Of a stretch of 64,000 bases of DNA, positions 33,644 to 46,200 are shown one piece after another; within the stretch, counting starts at the first letter, position 1, and every line of letters begins with the position of its first letter. Source of the DNA: Knoxdaviesia capensis (Eukaryota > Ascomycota > Sordariomycetes > Microascales > Gondwanamycetaceae); the NCBI GenBank assembly GCA_001510575.1, contig LNGK01000005.1, forward strand, positions 2,976,574-3,040,573, given 5' to 3'. The translations under genes and the position numbers were made by a program. Under the pieces are notes generated by a model, which saw nothing but the letters and a program-made list of their open reading frames with translations, did not search any database and was not told where the DNA came from.

Positions 33644-36600
33644 ATGAGGTTACGCGGAACGGCCGCAGCATCGGCGTCATGGTGCGTGCCGCCTCTGCTA
33701 ACTCAGCTCCTGCTGCTGTCGATGCCGTGGACCGGCGCTAATTCGGTGCTGGCCAAGTCCGATGGCTCGCCGAACCTGCACGTCAGCACCTTCGACGGCG
33801 CGCCGGCCAACATCAACTACTTCCAAGGATCCGACAATATGCTGTTCCACAATATCGACGATCGCACCATCTACCACTCGTCCAATGGCGGCGAGACGTG
33901 GTCGCTTGTTGGCGACATTCCCGATGGCCGCGCTTTCAGCCTGATCATGCACGAGTTCGATCCTAACCGCGCCTACGTCCTCTCGAACCACCGCGACCAC
34001 TACCGCACCACCGACCAGGGCAAGACCTGGAAGAAAATCGATACCGGAGCGTATCCCAGCGCGTGGAGCGCGACGGCCATGCGCTTCCATGCCTCCGACC
34101 CCAAGCGGATCCTGTTCAACGGCATGTCGTGCCAGGGCATCTTTTGCGAAGAGATGGCCATGTATACCCTTGACGACTTCGATACCATTGCCCTGCCCCT
34201 GCGTGAAAGCACCGACGGCTGCTGGTGGGCCAAGTCTACCCTCGAATTCACCACCGGCTCCGAGACTCTCGACAAGAACCGCATCCTCTGTATCGTCAAG
34301 GCCTTCCTGTCCCCGTTCAAGGAAGACCAGCGCCTCTTCTACTCCGATACCTTCTTCGACATTGTTGACGACAAGTACGAACAGACCGAGGCTCATATCA
34401 ACGGCGCCGATAGTGTGCGTGGCGTGGTCAACCTGGCCATTGTCAAGAAGTACATGTTGGCGGCTACGGCTTCGATGAACACCGACGAAATGGCCCTGTA
34501 CGTCAGCGACGACGCTTCCGAGTGGCACAAGGCCATGTTCCCCGTCAGCCACGACCATCGCATCAACCAGGAGGCCTACACCGTGCTAGAGAGTACCAGA
34601 TACAGCATCCAGGTTGACGTGATGACCACGCGACCGTCGAACCCCATGGGAGTCATGTTCACGAGCAACTCCAACGGAACCTTCTTCACCGAGAACCTCG
34701 AGCACACCAACCGTAACTCGCGCGGACACGTTGATTTCGAGAAGATTTCCGGAATCCAGGGCATTTTCCTCGTCAATACTGTGGAGAACTGGGAGGCCGT
34801 GGAGAAAGACGCCAACGCCGATAAGAACGTGGTCAGCCACATCACCTTTGACGATGGTCGCACATTCTCCGAGGTTAAAGCTGCTTCCGAACGCATCCAC
34901 CTGCATTCTGTCACGGAAATGAACAACGTGGGACGGGTGTTTTCCAGTCCCGCCCCCGGTCTTGTGCTAGGCAACGGCAACACAGGCACGAAACTGGCTT
35001 CCTTTGATGACGCAAACTTGTACGTGTCTGACAACGCTGGTGTGACCTGGAAGGAAGCGCTTAAGGGCCCGCACAAGTTCGCCTTTGGCGACGACGGCTC
35101 GATTCTCCTGGCTGTGGCCGATTCCAGAAAGGAAGAGGTCAAGGAGGTTTCCTATTCGCTGGACCACGGTGAGACGTGGAAAAACGTGGCTCTTCCTGAC
35201 AACCTGGCGGTGCGGCCGATTGTTCTCCTCACGTCCCGCGATGCGTCGACCCTGAAGTTCCTGCTTCTCGGCCACTCCAACAACGAGTCCAAGTTCCACC
35301 TGGTCAGCATTGATTTTGAAGGCTTGCACGAGCGCACTTGCGACGACGGCGATATGGAGGACTGGCATGCCCGCGTCGATGACAAGGGAGAGCCCACGTG
35401 TCTGATGGGCCACAAGCAGGTGTACCAGCGTCGCAAGAAGACTGCCGACTGCTTCATCAAGAAGGCCTTCAGCGAGCCGGAGGTTATGACGGAGCCCTGC
35501 GAGTGCTCGGACGGCGACTTTGAGTGCGACTACAACTTTGTGCGCGACGGCGATTCGTGCAAGCCGGCCGGTCCGATCATCGATCCCGACAACAGCTGCC
35601 GTGGCAAGAAGCCCGACGACACCTTCCAGGGCTCGTCGGGATGGCGGCTGATTCCCGGAAACGACTGCAAGCGGACGAGCGGCAAGCAGAAGGACGACAA
35701 GGTTGAGCGCAAGTGCCAGGATGGCACCACGGCCCCGTCACTGCCGGGAAGCGGAAGCGGTAACGTCGACGACAACCGCTTCGTGTTTGAGTCTGAGTTC
35801 AAGGACTTTGAGAAGATCTACCTGGAACGTGGCGATTCCAACTCCCAGGACGACGAGACTATCATTGTGCGCCCGGTGGTGTACGAGGCTGGCGGTCTTC
35901 TCCCGGAGAACAAGGTGTGGCTGTCATCGGACCACGGCAAGTCGTGGAATCGCATTCTTGAGGACTTCGAAGTGCGCGGCATCTACCCGCACACGAATTT
36001 CAAGGAGGCCGTCTTCTTCACCACCGCCGACGGCAAGGACAAAGGCCGTAAGGTGATCTACACCGTTGATCGTGGACTGCACTTCCACGAGTTTCTGGCG
36101 CCGGCCACCCCGATAACGACGTCCAATCCGTTTGCCTTCCACCCGGACAAGAAGGACTGGATCCTGTTTATGGGCGAGGTGTGCGAGGACGTTAGCAAGA
36201 GCTGCACGACGGAGGCGTTCCTGTCGGAAGACCGCGGCGACCACTGGAAGACGATTGTGCGGTCGGTGTCGCACTGCGAGTTTACTGGCCGGACCGCGTA
36301 CACGTTTCGTGACCTGCGCCAGATTGTGTGCATTGCCAAGACCGAGGGCGGCGACGGCGAGTCGGAACGGCAGTTGGTGGTCAGCAACGACTTCTTCGTT
36401 GAGGAGAAGGAGTACCCGGAGATCAAGGATGCCGCGGGCGACCCGGTGATCATCAAGGAGTTTGCGACCATGGCGGAGTTCATTGTGGTTGCTGCCCTGG
36501 CGCCCAAGAAGGAGTCGTCGGGCCTTTTGGCGCTGGCGTCGCTCGATGGCGCCATCTTTGCGGAAGCCAAGTTCCCGTACAACTTCCAGCCGGCGCACAA

Positions 36601-38384
36601 CAGCGAGTACACCGTCCTCGACAGCTCGACCCATGCCATCAACCTGTTTGTGGCCACCGAAACCCGCGACGACCACGGCTATGGCAACATCATCAAGAGT
36701 AACTCCAACGGCACGTCGTACGTGCTCAGCATACCTGGTGTCAACAGCAACAACCAGTTCTTTGTCGACTTCGAGAAACTTCCCGGTGTCGAGGGCGTTG
36801 CGGTGGTCAACATTGTGGCGAACCGCCTCGACGTGTCGGAGAAGAACGTGGCCAAGGAGATCCAGACCATCATCACGCACAACGACGGTGCCGAGTGGGG
36901 ATACCTGACGCCGCCGGCCAAAGACGTTAACGGAAAGGGCTTTGCGTGCCGGCCGCGCAACCAGGCGCAGGGCGACAACTCCTGTGCGCTGCACCTGCAC
37001 CACTACACGGAGCGTGTTGACCGACATAAGACGTTCTCGGCCTCCAGCGCTGTGGGCATTCTGCTGGGTGTGGGCAATGTCGGCCGCACGCTGGGGCCGA
37101 TGGAGGATGCCGACACTTACATGTCGGTCGATGCCGGCATTACGTGGAAGCAGGTGCGCAAGGGCCGGTGGACGTGGCAGTTTGGCGACCAGGGCGCGCT
37201 GGTGGTGCTGGTGAAGCTGTACAACCAGGACGGCGCCGAGAAGACGAACACGGTGCTGTACTCGACCGACGAGGGCGCCACCTGGGCCGAGCACAAATTT
37301 GCGGACGAGCCGGTCATGGTCACGGACATCACCACGCTGCGGTCGGGCAGCTCGGTCAACTTTTTGCTGTGGGTGCGCGATGACGGCAAGTCTGCGGTGG
37401 TGCGGGTCGACTTCTCCGGCCTGGCGTCGGAGGTCTGCTCGGAAAGCGACTACTACGTCTGGAAGCCGCGCCACCCGCTGCTGAACAACGACTGTCTGTT
37501 TGGCCACGTCTCGCAGTATCTGCGCAAGAAGCCCGGCCACAAGTGCTTTAACGGCCAGAAGGTCAGGCAGGAGCTGGAGGTGGAGAATTGCCTGTGCACG
37601 CGTCGGGACTTTGAGTGGTAAGCTTATTTCCCCCCCNCCCCCCTTCCCAAATTCCATCTCGATTTTGTGGTGTACTCATGCTCTCTTTCTTTCAATCCAT
37701 AGCGACTTCAATTTTGAAATGGACAGCCACGGCCAGTGCTCGCTAGTGCCGGGCCGTGAGCCGCTCACAGCCAAGCAGTGGTGTGCGGACCACCCGAACG
37801 AGGTTGCGTTCTACCAGCCGTCCGGCTACCGCCGCATCCCTCTGACGACGTGCGTCGGCGGTACGCAGTTCGACAAGACGGGCCGGCCGGAGGCGTGCGC
37901 GGGCCATGAGGGCGAGTTTGAGCGGAGGCGGCGCACGTCGGTGATCGTGATCGTGATATCGGTGCTGTTCGCGGTGAGCCTGGCGGGCTTTGGCGGCTGG
38001 TGGATGTGGCGCAACTGGAATGGCAAGTTTGGGCAGATCCGGCTGGGCGAGCACGGGGCGGTGTCGGGGGCGGGCAGCGGCGGGCTGCTGGCGCTGGACA
38101 CGGTGATCCAGTACGTGGTGATCGGGGTGTCGGCGGTGGCGGCGGTGGTGGTGGCGCTGCCGGTGGTTGCGACCAGCGTGTGGCGCATGGCCACGTCGAC
38201 GTACACGCGCATCCGCGGCAGCGGCAGCGGCGGTTCCCTGCGGGGCCGGTTCTCGGGGCTCGGCGGAGCGACCGGGCGGCCGTTCACCACGCGCGACAGC
38301 TTTGCGCGCGGCACGGCGGACTATGCGATTGTGGATGAGGATGAGGGCGAGTTGTTGGGGGAGGACAGTGATGATGAGGCGTGA
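33644..38384 (+). CDS. VPS10: Vacuolar protein sorting/targeting receptor Vps10 (sortilin family)
   Basis: Type I membrane receptor that sorts soluble vacuolar hydrolases such as carboxypeptidase Y at the late Golgi and is recycled from endosomes by retromer. Two exons, 33644-37617 and 37703-38384, give 1551 residues, as in yeast (about 1580). An N-terminal signal peptide (PPLLTQLLLLSMPW) is followed by two VPS10 beta-propeller domains with BNR/Asp-box-like repeats (SNGGETWS, TDQGKTWK, SDHGKSWN, SEDRGDHW). Each ends in a cysteine-rich 10CC region (CLMGHKQVYQRRKKTADC; CLFGHVSQYLRKKPGHKC). The splice restores TRRDFECDFNFEMD. Next come the membrane span VIVIVISVLFAVSLAGFGGW, a second hydrophobic stretch near the C-terminus, and the fungal tail motif DYAIVDEDEGELLGEDSDDE. 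The start at 33644 places the signal peptide correctly; the upstream open frame is non-conserved leader. The intron holds an ambiguous poly-C tract (N at 37637). Confidence 0.95.
37631..37643. repeat. Poly-C tract interrupted by one N
   Basis: Part of the Vps10 intron (37618-37702). The N at 37637 sits in a C homopolymer, matching the N in the poly-G run near 3165; both look like unresolved homopolymer lengths. The coding sequence is unaffected. Confidence 0.9.
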
Positions 38385-39233
38385 GAGACATTCTTTTTCG
38401 GTTCGGTTCTCTTTTTTGATGCAGACATACACACTCACACACGTTTACACATACACATACTGTAATTGATTCCTTTTTTCTCTTTTTTTTGTACTCTTTT
38501 CTTGGGATATGGATTCGGGGGTGTGAACCTGGGGACTGACTAGAAACATGTCTGGGCTTGACTGTTGGTGGTTATACCTTTCCTCTTCCCTTTTTGACCT
38601 GTTGACTCGATACCTTGTTTCTAAGTGATTATCAAATCTGAGGTGGTTTGTTAGGCCGTTTGGTTTCTGTCTGTCTGGCCTCGTGTACTGCTTTGGTGAT
38701 GGGGTGTTTTGACTTTGGCACATATAACAAGACTTTGGCGGTCCGTCTATGATTCGTGCTTCTGTGAAGGTGTATGGCGGATAACCCTAATCGGGAGGTA
38801 TTATCTTGACGGCGGTTTAGGGACACCCGAGATGTCACCGAAACTTCAGATAGCACTGCATGGATGTGTACGTGGTCGAGCTCACCAACTCGGTATCTTG
38901 ACACTTGTATGAGATTATAAACTGAACGATTCGATGGATAAAATAAACGCTTGCCAAACCGGATCCAAAGCCCGCCCCAATAGAACAAAAAGCTATGAAC
39001 AGAAGCAAAGAACCCATGCAGCCATGGTGGACAGCTACAAAATCAAAGCCGGTACTCCAGCTCGAGCTCACTTGTTGTCGGTGGTGGCCAGGGTGAACTG
39101 AAACGAAGTCACGCCATGGCTACCAAATGGACTCTGGATATGTTAGGAATCTCATCGCCTGGCAAGGTCCGCGGTGCTCGATATTGGGGAGAGGGAGGCA
39201 TTGCGTGGTAGTTTAGTCTGGGTGTGAGGGTGT

Positions 39234-39282
<49 letters not shown>

Positions 39283-40241
39283 AGAGAACCCTCTGGCGAC
39301 TGAGAAAAGAGTGAGTCACATCATAGGTTGACGGGGATGAAAGGAAGACTGAAAGAGGGAAGGAGTAGATAGTTAAAAGAACTGTAAGTAAACCCTAACA
39401 AGCCATAACCCTAATATAGGTATAGGCTGGGACTCAGAGTCTTTTCACTTCCAAACGTCTTATTCTTCATTCTAATTCTTCTCATACTGCACCAACTTAC
39501 ACACATACATACGAGAAAAAAAAAAAAAGGATTTAAGAAGAAAAATCGGGTATTCAACTAGAAGAAAAAAAGAGCCATCATCTAGGAGTTCTAACTAACA
39601 CGAAAGATTTCAAAACCAAGCAAAGCCAAAACAGAACCGGAGAGAATCCGGAGTCAATAGTTGAAAAGAAAATCCTACAAAAACGAAACATGCACAAGAC
39701 AAAGTATCCTCACTCTTCTGACCCTGGAAAAAAAACACGCGAAAAACAAGATTGAAGGGGGAAAGAAGAATAGTAAAGGCAAATAAACGACGGGAGAAAA
39801 GAAAAATGAAAAGGCAAGGTCAAGGGTATGCAGGCTTGCGTGGCATGATAATGCTAGGACAAATTTTCATAAGAAACAAAAAAAAAAAAAAAACCAAGGT
39901 TGATATAAAAAGATTAGCTAGGATGGATGATGTGTCGACCTGGAAAAAGAAAGGAAATTCATGGGATGGAAAATGGGAAGCAAATTGTTGGGAGGAAGAT
40001 TGTCCCAGGCATGTGGTTTAAGGGGGGAGACCTCCTAGGTCCAGGTCCAGGTCTAGGAGTCTGCCCATAAAGCAGGGAAGAGAGTGTGAAAAAGAGCAGC
40101 ACCCTCGGATAAAAAAGACTGTAGGGGGGCGGTTTCTCTGGCCTGTGCACCCGACGTGGCGCTGCGGGCCAGGAACACGACACTCTCCAAGCTCGCTCGC
40201 CTCACTCTAAATGCAAAAACAGGGAAAAGGTTGCCGGCAGC
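38385..40241. other. Convergent 3' region between VPS10 and the large disordered-protein gene
   Basis: 1.86 kb lying 3' of both neighbours (VPS10 on plus, the large gene on minus). It contains a CT microsatellite, telomere-type units near 39391-39413, A-rich stretches, and a short inverted repeat CTCCTAG/CTAGGAG at 40032-40059 around GGTCCA repeats. No gene was seen. Confidence 0.6.
39238..39287. repeat. (CT)21 microsatellite followed by GAGAGAGA
   Basis: About 42 bp of uninterrupted CT dinucleotides, ending in a GA run that could fold back on it. It lies in the 3' region between VPS10 and the next gene. Confidence 0.9.
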
Positions 40242-43200
40242 TCATATCCGCTTGACGCGGTGCCACAGCTTCTTCATCACACCGCGATCCTCGTTCTCGG
40301 TCCAGTGGTCAATCGCGGCAAACTGCTGCTCAATGCTGGTCTTTGTATTAGCGTCGCGGAGGTACGTGGTCGCCTGCAGCGAGTCGTCGCGCGAGTGTTG
40401 CTGCTGATGCTGCTGTTGTTGCGGGTGCTGGGCGACACCATACTTCTTGACGGGAATGGCGCGGTTCGGGTTCTGCCAACCGTAGATCTGCTCTTCGTGG
40501 GCGCGCAGGTCAGGCCGTGTCAGCGTCATGCGCAGCGTCATCTCGCGGCTAGGCCCACTGTTGCCAAAATCTGCGGACATTCTAGGCCGGTACGGCACCG
40601 CCGACGGTTGTTGGTGTTGGTGGTGTAGTTGATCCACACTTAGCCGCACCGGCCGGCTTTTCACACTCTTGGCAGCCGGCTTCTCAACTAGTTGGGGAGT
40701 TTTGGGGGTTTCGGAATCCGGGGCTGAGATGCCGTCGCTGCATATTGATGCGTCGTCGTCAGCGAGGAAGGTCCGCAGCTTGCTGTCGGACTCCGACAGC
40801 GGCATGGCATCGTCGAGCAAGGGCTTCAGCAGCGGCGAGTTGATGCGGTCGGGCTTCCAGGTGTCGATCTCGTTGGAAATCGAGGGGAAGCCAAACTCAA
40901 TGGCCTCGTCGAACTTCTGTGGAGACGCCAGGAACACCCGCAACTTGAGACGAGCTTCGGGGTCTTGGTAGTGGGCGGCGCTGGGATCAATGGGGGACAC
41001 GTCTTCCGACATGCTGTGCTTGGGAGAGATCAACGAGAGGGCGCGCGAACGGCGACGGCCATGGTTGAGAGAGGCGCTCGAAGGCGAGGCTGGGGTGAGA
41101 GGACTTGAAGTGAGGGTGACGGGGGGCGTGGGCGAAACGGGAGTGGAAACGTCCTTGGTAGAAGGGCGGGTGAGATTGGTTGAGGAGCGGCCAAAGGGGG
41201 CTTTGGAGATGGAGAGGTGGCGGCGGAACGATGGGCGGCGGTTCTTGGAGCTCACCGGCACAGCGTCGCGCAGGTTGTTGTGGTAGTCGTCCAGACATAG
41301 CCGCAGATCCAGATCGTCGTCCTCTTCGAGCCAGCGGAAGCTATCGTAGAAGGAGTCTGCGCTCGTTCCCACGGGCTTTTTGGACTGAGCAGAGGAGGTA
41401 ACAGGACCGGTTGTGGCCGACCTGACGCGGAGAGGAGAAGAAGACGCCTTCGGCATCGACATGATGGGGAATGTTGGCGATGGCGACGCAAGTGGCGACG
41501 AGGCCGACATGGCGGAAGCGACCGAGTCTCTCCAGATGAACGCAGCGGCAGGGCTATGGGTCGCCGAAGCCCAGGGACTGGCCAGGGAGTCCGACTCGAA
41601 GCGGCGGTGGGAGGGAGTAGTGGGAGTCGCAGTAACGGGCGGTTTGGGAAGGCACGAGCTGGTACTCCGCTGTTGCTCTTCGGGACTGAGGTGACGTCGC
41701 TTGATCTTATCGGGCAGTCCAGCGTAGAAGGCCGAGTCGAACGAAGCAGCGCGGGTGTAAACAGGAGACGGGGGAGCAGCAGGCTGGGAGGGTGGCAGCT
41801 GGTGTTTTTGTTGTTTTTGAAGCACTTGTTGTTGTGGGCGGAATCCGTGGGAAGTGTTGGGCGGATTTTGAGACCAGATGCGTGACAGTGGCGGCTTTCG
41901 ACTTCTCGGGGTTGAGGAATTTGACGTAGAAGAAACACGAGGCGGCACGGGAAGAGGGAGTAAGTCAGGAAGCACGGCGGCTGACGAAGACGAAGAAGAC
42001 GAGGATTGTTCGGGATCTAAAGGGGTGGCGGGTGGATTGTGATTAGAGGCAGAGGCGGTTCGCGCAATGCGTTGTCGTTCGATGGCGGAGAAGTACTTTT
42101 TGGGGGGGCGAGTGGAGGGTTAGAGAGAGCACTTGGACATTATTCAAGAAAGCAGAAAATCAACCAAAAAAAAAGATAAAAAAGAAACTGAAAGAAAAGA
42201 CAAGAAGTCAAAAAGAACGAAATAAAATGACAAGATGCCACGGGTAGATAGATGTTCACAAGTCCAAGTTTGCGGAGGGTGGGTGGCCAGGGGAGGCAAG
42301 GCAAGATATAAAAGAATACAACAACACAGCTGCTAGACTGGCAGGAAGAACAATGGTACAACCGCTTGGGCTTGAAAAGAGCGTGGCATCCAATGTGTGC
42401 GAGCAGGAATGATACGTAGCAAAAGAAGTGGGTATTCTGGCTGGATATGGAATTTTTAAGGGGGGGCGAGAGCAGGGGCGTGCAAAGGCAGCAGAGTTGA
42501 CAGGGAAGCGTGGAAAGCGAGATGGTGAAGCCCCGTCGAACAGCGTTCTGGAAGTACTTTGAACAGGCCACTTGTGAAGTGAAGGTGAAAGGAGAGGGAG
42601 AAAAAAAAAGAGAGAGAGAGAAGAGAAGAGAGAGATGTTGATAATGGCTTGCTTGAGACATGGGAATGAGGAGATACAAATGCTGTCAATCCGCAAATTC
42701 CAAAGGACTGAGACCTAGTAGCAGAGGTTCTGTCTTCCTCCTCTCACTCAAAGAGTCGGAAGCCAAATAATCCGAGTACCAAAGAAATGACGAAGGGGAA
42801 CAAGTGCGGTCGAGGGGCCCAAGCCTGGAGGATCATTTCGGCAGGGTCAGGTGGAAGAGTGGAAAAGCCAGGCACACACACAATAGAACGATAGATAAAG
42901 AGACTTTCTTAGGAGGAAAGGAAGAGGGGGGCGGCACATCATCGGAATCGCCAGCTTCATCTACTTGAACAGCGAGAACCATTTCCCACCGCCGTGGGCA
43001 GCGAGTCTCTCGATACGCCGTCAAATGCAGACGATATATGCACGAAGGGTCCCTCGCTTAGGTGAATTGCATGTGTAGGCGGGTTTTGTTCAGGGGCTTG
43101 GTTGCTGAAGGGGTCCAGGGCACTTGAACTTTTCAAGCGCTTTTTAGGGGGGGAAGTGGGGAAAACACGCTGCAGGAAAGCTCAAAACGGACTGGCCTGC

Positions 43201-46200
43201 TGAACCGAGAATGAACCAGGGGCAGCCGGCCGGTGATTGGCCAGAAAAAGCAATAAAAATCCAATTGGGAGAGAGAGAGTGGAATGGGCGGTACGAGAGA
43301 AGAAAACGAAGAAGAAGAATAAGAGAAAAAAGCTGAGGAAGGGAGAAGCACGTATTGGAAGAAATGCGTCAAGGACATTTTCCACATTGGGAAGGAAAGC
43401 CAAGGAGTGTCTCTCTTCTCTCGAAGGAAAGAGGGAAAGTTGTGAGAGGGAAGGAGCGTCATTGGGTGGATTCCCACCCCCAACGACGAGACAAGATGAC
43501 GATCGTCGGCGCCTTTATTGTGTGTAGCCCAACTGGCCATCCAGCGATTCGCTTTTGGGGGCTTGCTTTCGCTTGGAAGCAGAACGCAAAATAGAAGGGC
43601 ACCAGAACAGCCAATGGCCGATTGCATGCTCCCTTTTTCTCGATGTTTCAATGATTGCCTGGAGATTCCCGGTGGCAGCTGCCTGTGCAAGATCAGACGA
43701 ATCATACGGTTATGCAGCCGTATGACCAACCGAGTTTTCTTCTCATATCTGTGGAAGGAGCAACTGGGCCGCTCGTTCGTGCTGATTTTTTCACGTCCAT
43801 CGGGATCTTTGGAGGCAGGAAGCATCCGTCACAGTCAGATCACGTTGCTGGAACTGTAACAAGCTACAGCCTGCGTGCCTTCTAGGTTTCATTTCATACA
43901 CACAAGACGGGGATGAAGCGCAAAAGAGCTGGCAGCAACGGTAGCATGGAGGAGAGGATACAGCAAGCATCACGTAAGGCAGAGCAAGAGCGGTAAGAAA
44001 GAGTGCGAGCTGCTTTGCTTGGTGTTCTTGCCGTCCTTGCCCTTGCCCGATTCCCAGCAAAAACAGATGCGGGAAGGTGTTGCTGACTCCTGCTGCGCAT
44101 TGACGCCGTTCCCTTGCATAACTTATGACCATGGAATAATGGCTATAGTGGATGAATAATGAAACACTGCTGCTGCTTTGCAATATATTTGACTTTGGGG
44201 GGTTTTTTGGTCTTTGCAGGGCCAACTTTTGCCGTGCGCCAACCCACTTTGTGCAACTGCTTTCCTTCACTTGATATCACACTTCGTTCTCCGCGAAACA
44301 TGCAACCCAGCAACGCCCCTGTCAGAACTCTGAATGTCTCACAAATCCGTCTGTGTCAAAGGCAACAGTTGCAATAATACAACTTGCTGCTTTCTCAGAG
44401 GTGATAATGTGACATTTCTCCGGGTATACGAGCTTTGATCAGTTCGCTCTCTCGATTTGGAATAATCGGAGAGGGAGAGGGAGAGGGAAAAAAAGATCGC
44501 AAAGAGTCGGATCATAAACAGGAGCCTGGGTCTGGAGAAAATATGGAGCCTTGCTCATCACCATCTCCATCTCATCTTCTTGTTGGGGATTCTCAGCGGC
44601 GATCGCACGATCGAAATCTTTTTTTTTTTTTTTAAAAAAAAAAACCCCCCCCTCATTACCATCGCGTCGGCCGTGCTTTCGGAGAGCCTCCCGAAAAGAA
44701 GACAGGAAGATCACAACATGGCGTTTTCTCTTTTCTCCTTTCCTAGAAAGCTTTCCTAGAAAGGGGGGCTTGCGGGTGTTTTTTTTTTGTGGCTTGTTCG
44801 TGTGTCTTTGCGATCTGCACGCATTGTCCTCGACTGGCTTTTTCTTCGGGCCTGCGGTTGACACCGGCGCTCGAACCCTCTCGAAAAAGGAAAGAAGAAA
44901 AAACCAACCCATGAACAAGCCACCAAGAAAAGGTCTCAGCATCACCACCTTGAATTTCCTTTTTTTTTTTTTCTTCTTCCGTCCGACCAAGCTAATGGCA
45001 CCGTCCCTGTGTGTCTACTCCCCTTACTCCTGCTATTCGCTTGTATAACCAAGTCCGGCAAGATCTGAGGGGTTAAACACACAATATATTAAAGAAGAGA
45101 GAAAAAAAATGCAGGGCTATTCATCCGTACTGTAGGATGCGCATGCAGAGCATAGACCACCACCATCACCAAGAAAAAAAAAACACCACTCGGCGTCGGC
45201 GAACACCAGCCACATCTTCTTTAGGAATGGTGGGGAAATCAGGGTGGACACTCGCTTTGTTTCTCTGAAAGAAACACCCGCCAAATCACGTCCACGACTC
45301 GATCGCGACAGATGTGACATGGTGCACATACTTGCCGAAGCAGTGGTGATCGTCGGCAAGACCGGCGGTAACAACACTCATACCACAAAAACCATGTCAC
45401 ATTTGTGGCTGTTCGACTCGGACTTTCACTCGAGGGCAGGCTGCTTCGTTCAGCGACGCGCATGCGTCACAAAAAAGATAAGGAAACTCAACCTTAGTGA
45501 ATATGATCTGCGTGGAGATCCTGTATGCAGAATTATGCACACGGCTTGGACTTTTGGGGCGGTGGTAGTTTGGTGGTGATTATGCAGATCTTTTTTTATT
45601 AAACTGTAAAGATCACTTGATATTTTCTTTTTTCAAAAGAAAGTCAATGTCCGGGTTTCGTGCGGATTTTGAGGTGGTGTGGCCTTGCAGGAAACATGGC
45701 GCGGGGGGGGGGATTTGCACACCATTCATGCAGTCTCGAGGGGGAGATCAAAAGGAAACTCAAGATAAGAGCTAGCTTGCTTGGATCGCATAATGGTGGG
45801 ACGTAATTTTGAACACACGGCTCATCTCGAGCAGCTTCGTTCGAAAATGTTGCCCAATCAGTAGCGGTCGGGCCTGGATTATGCCGTGTCGCAAAGCCTC
45901 AGAAGGAAATTTGGGAAATAAACCAAGGCGGAAACAATAAGGAGATGGGGATGTGCCATTCGCTGGCAGGGGAAATAACGGACAACAAATAACCGAAAAG
46001 GAACGAAAAACAAAAAAAATGTGACAGAAGAAAAAAGAGAAAAGGCTCGAAAAGCTTACCTTGCGCTGGATAGTCTCCGGCAGAGTCTCAAATTCCTCTT
46101 TGCTGACCACCGGCAGCTGCTCCGGGGCATACTCGGGCGAATGCGCCCCGGACCGGCGGCCGCCGTGGCTGTTGCTGTAGCTCCCGCTGAGCGAGCCAGG

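Noticed and set aside
35924..37657. 577-codon minus-strand open frame
   Set aside because: Antisense to VPS10 and crosses the N tract; no domain features.
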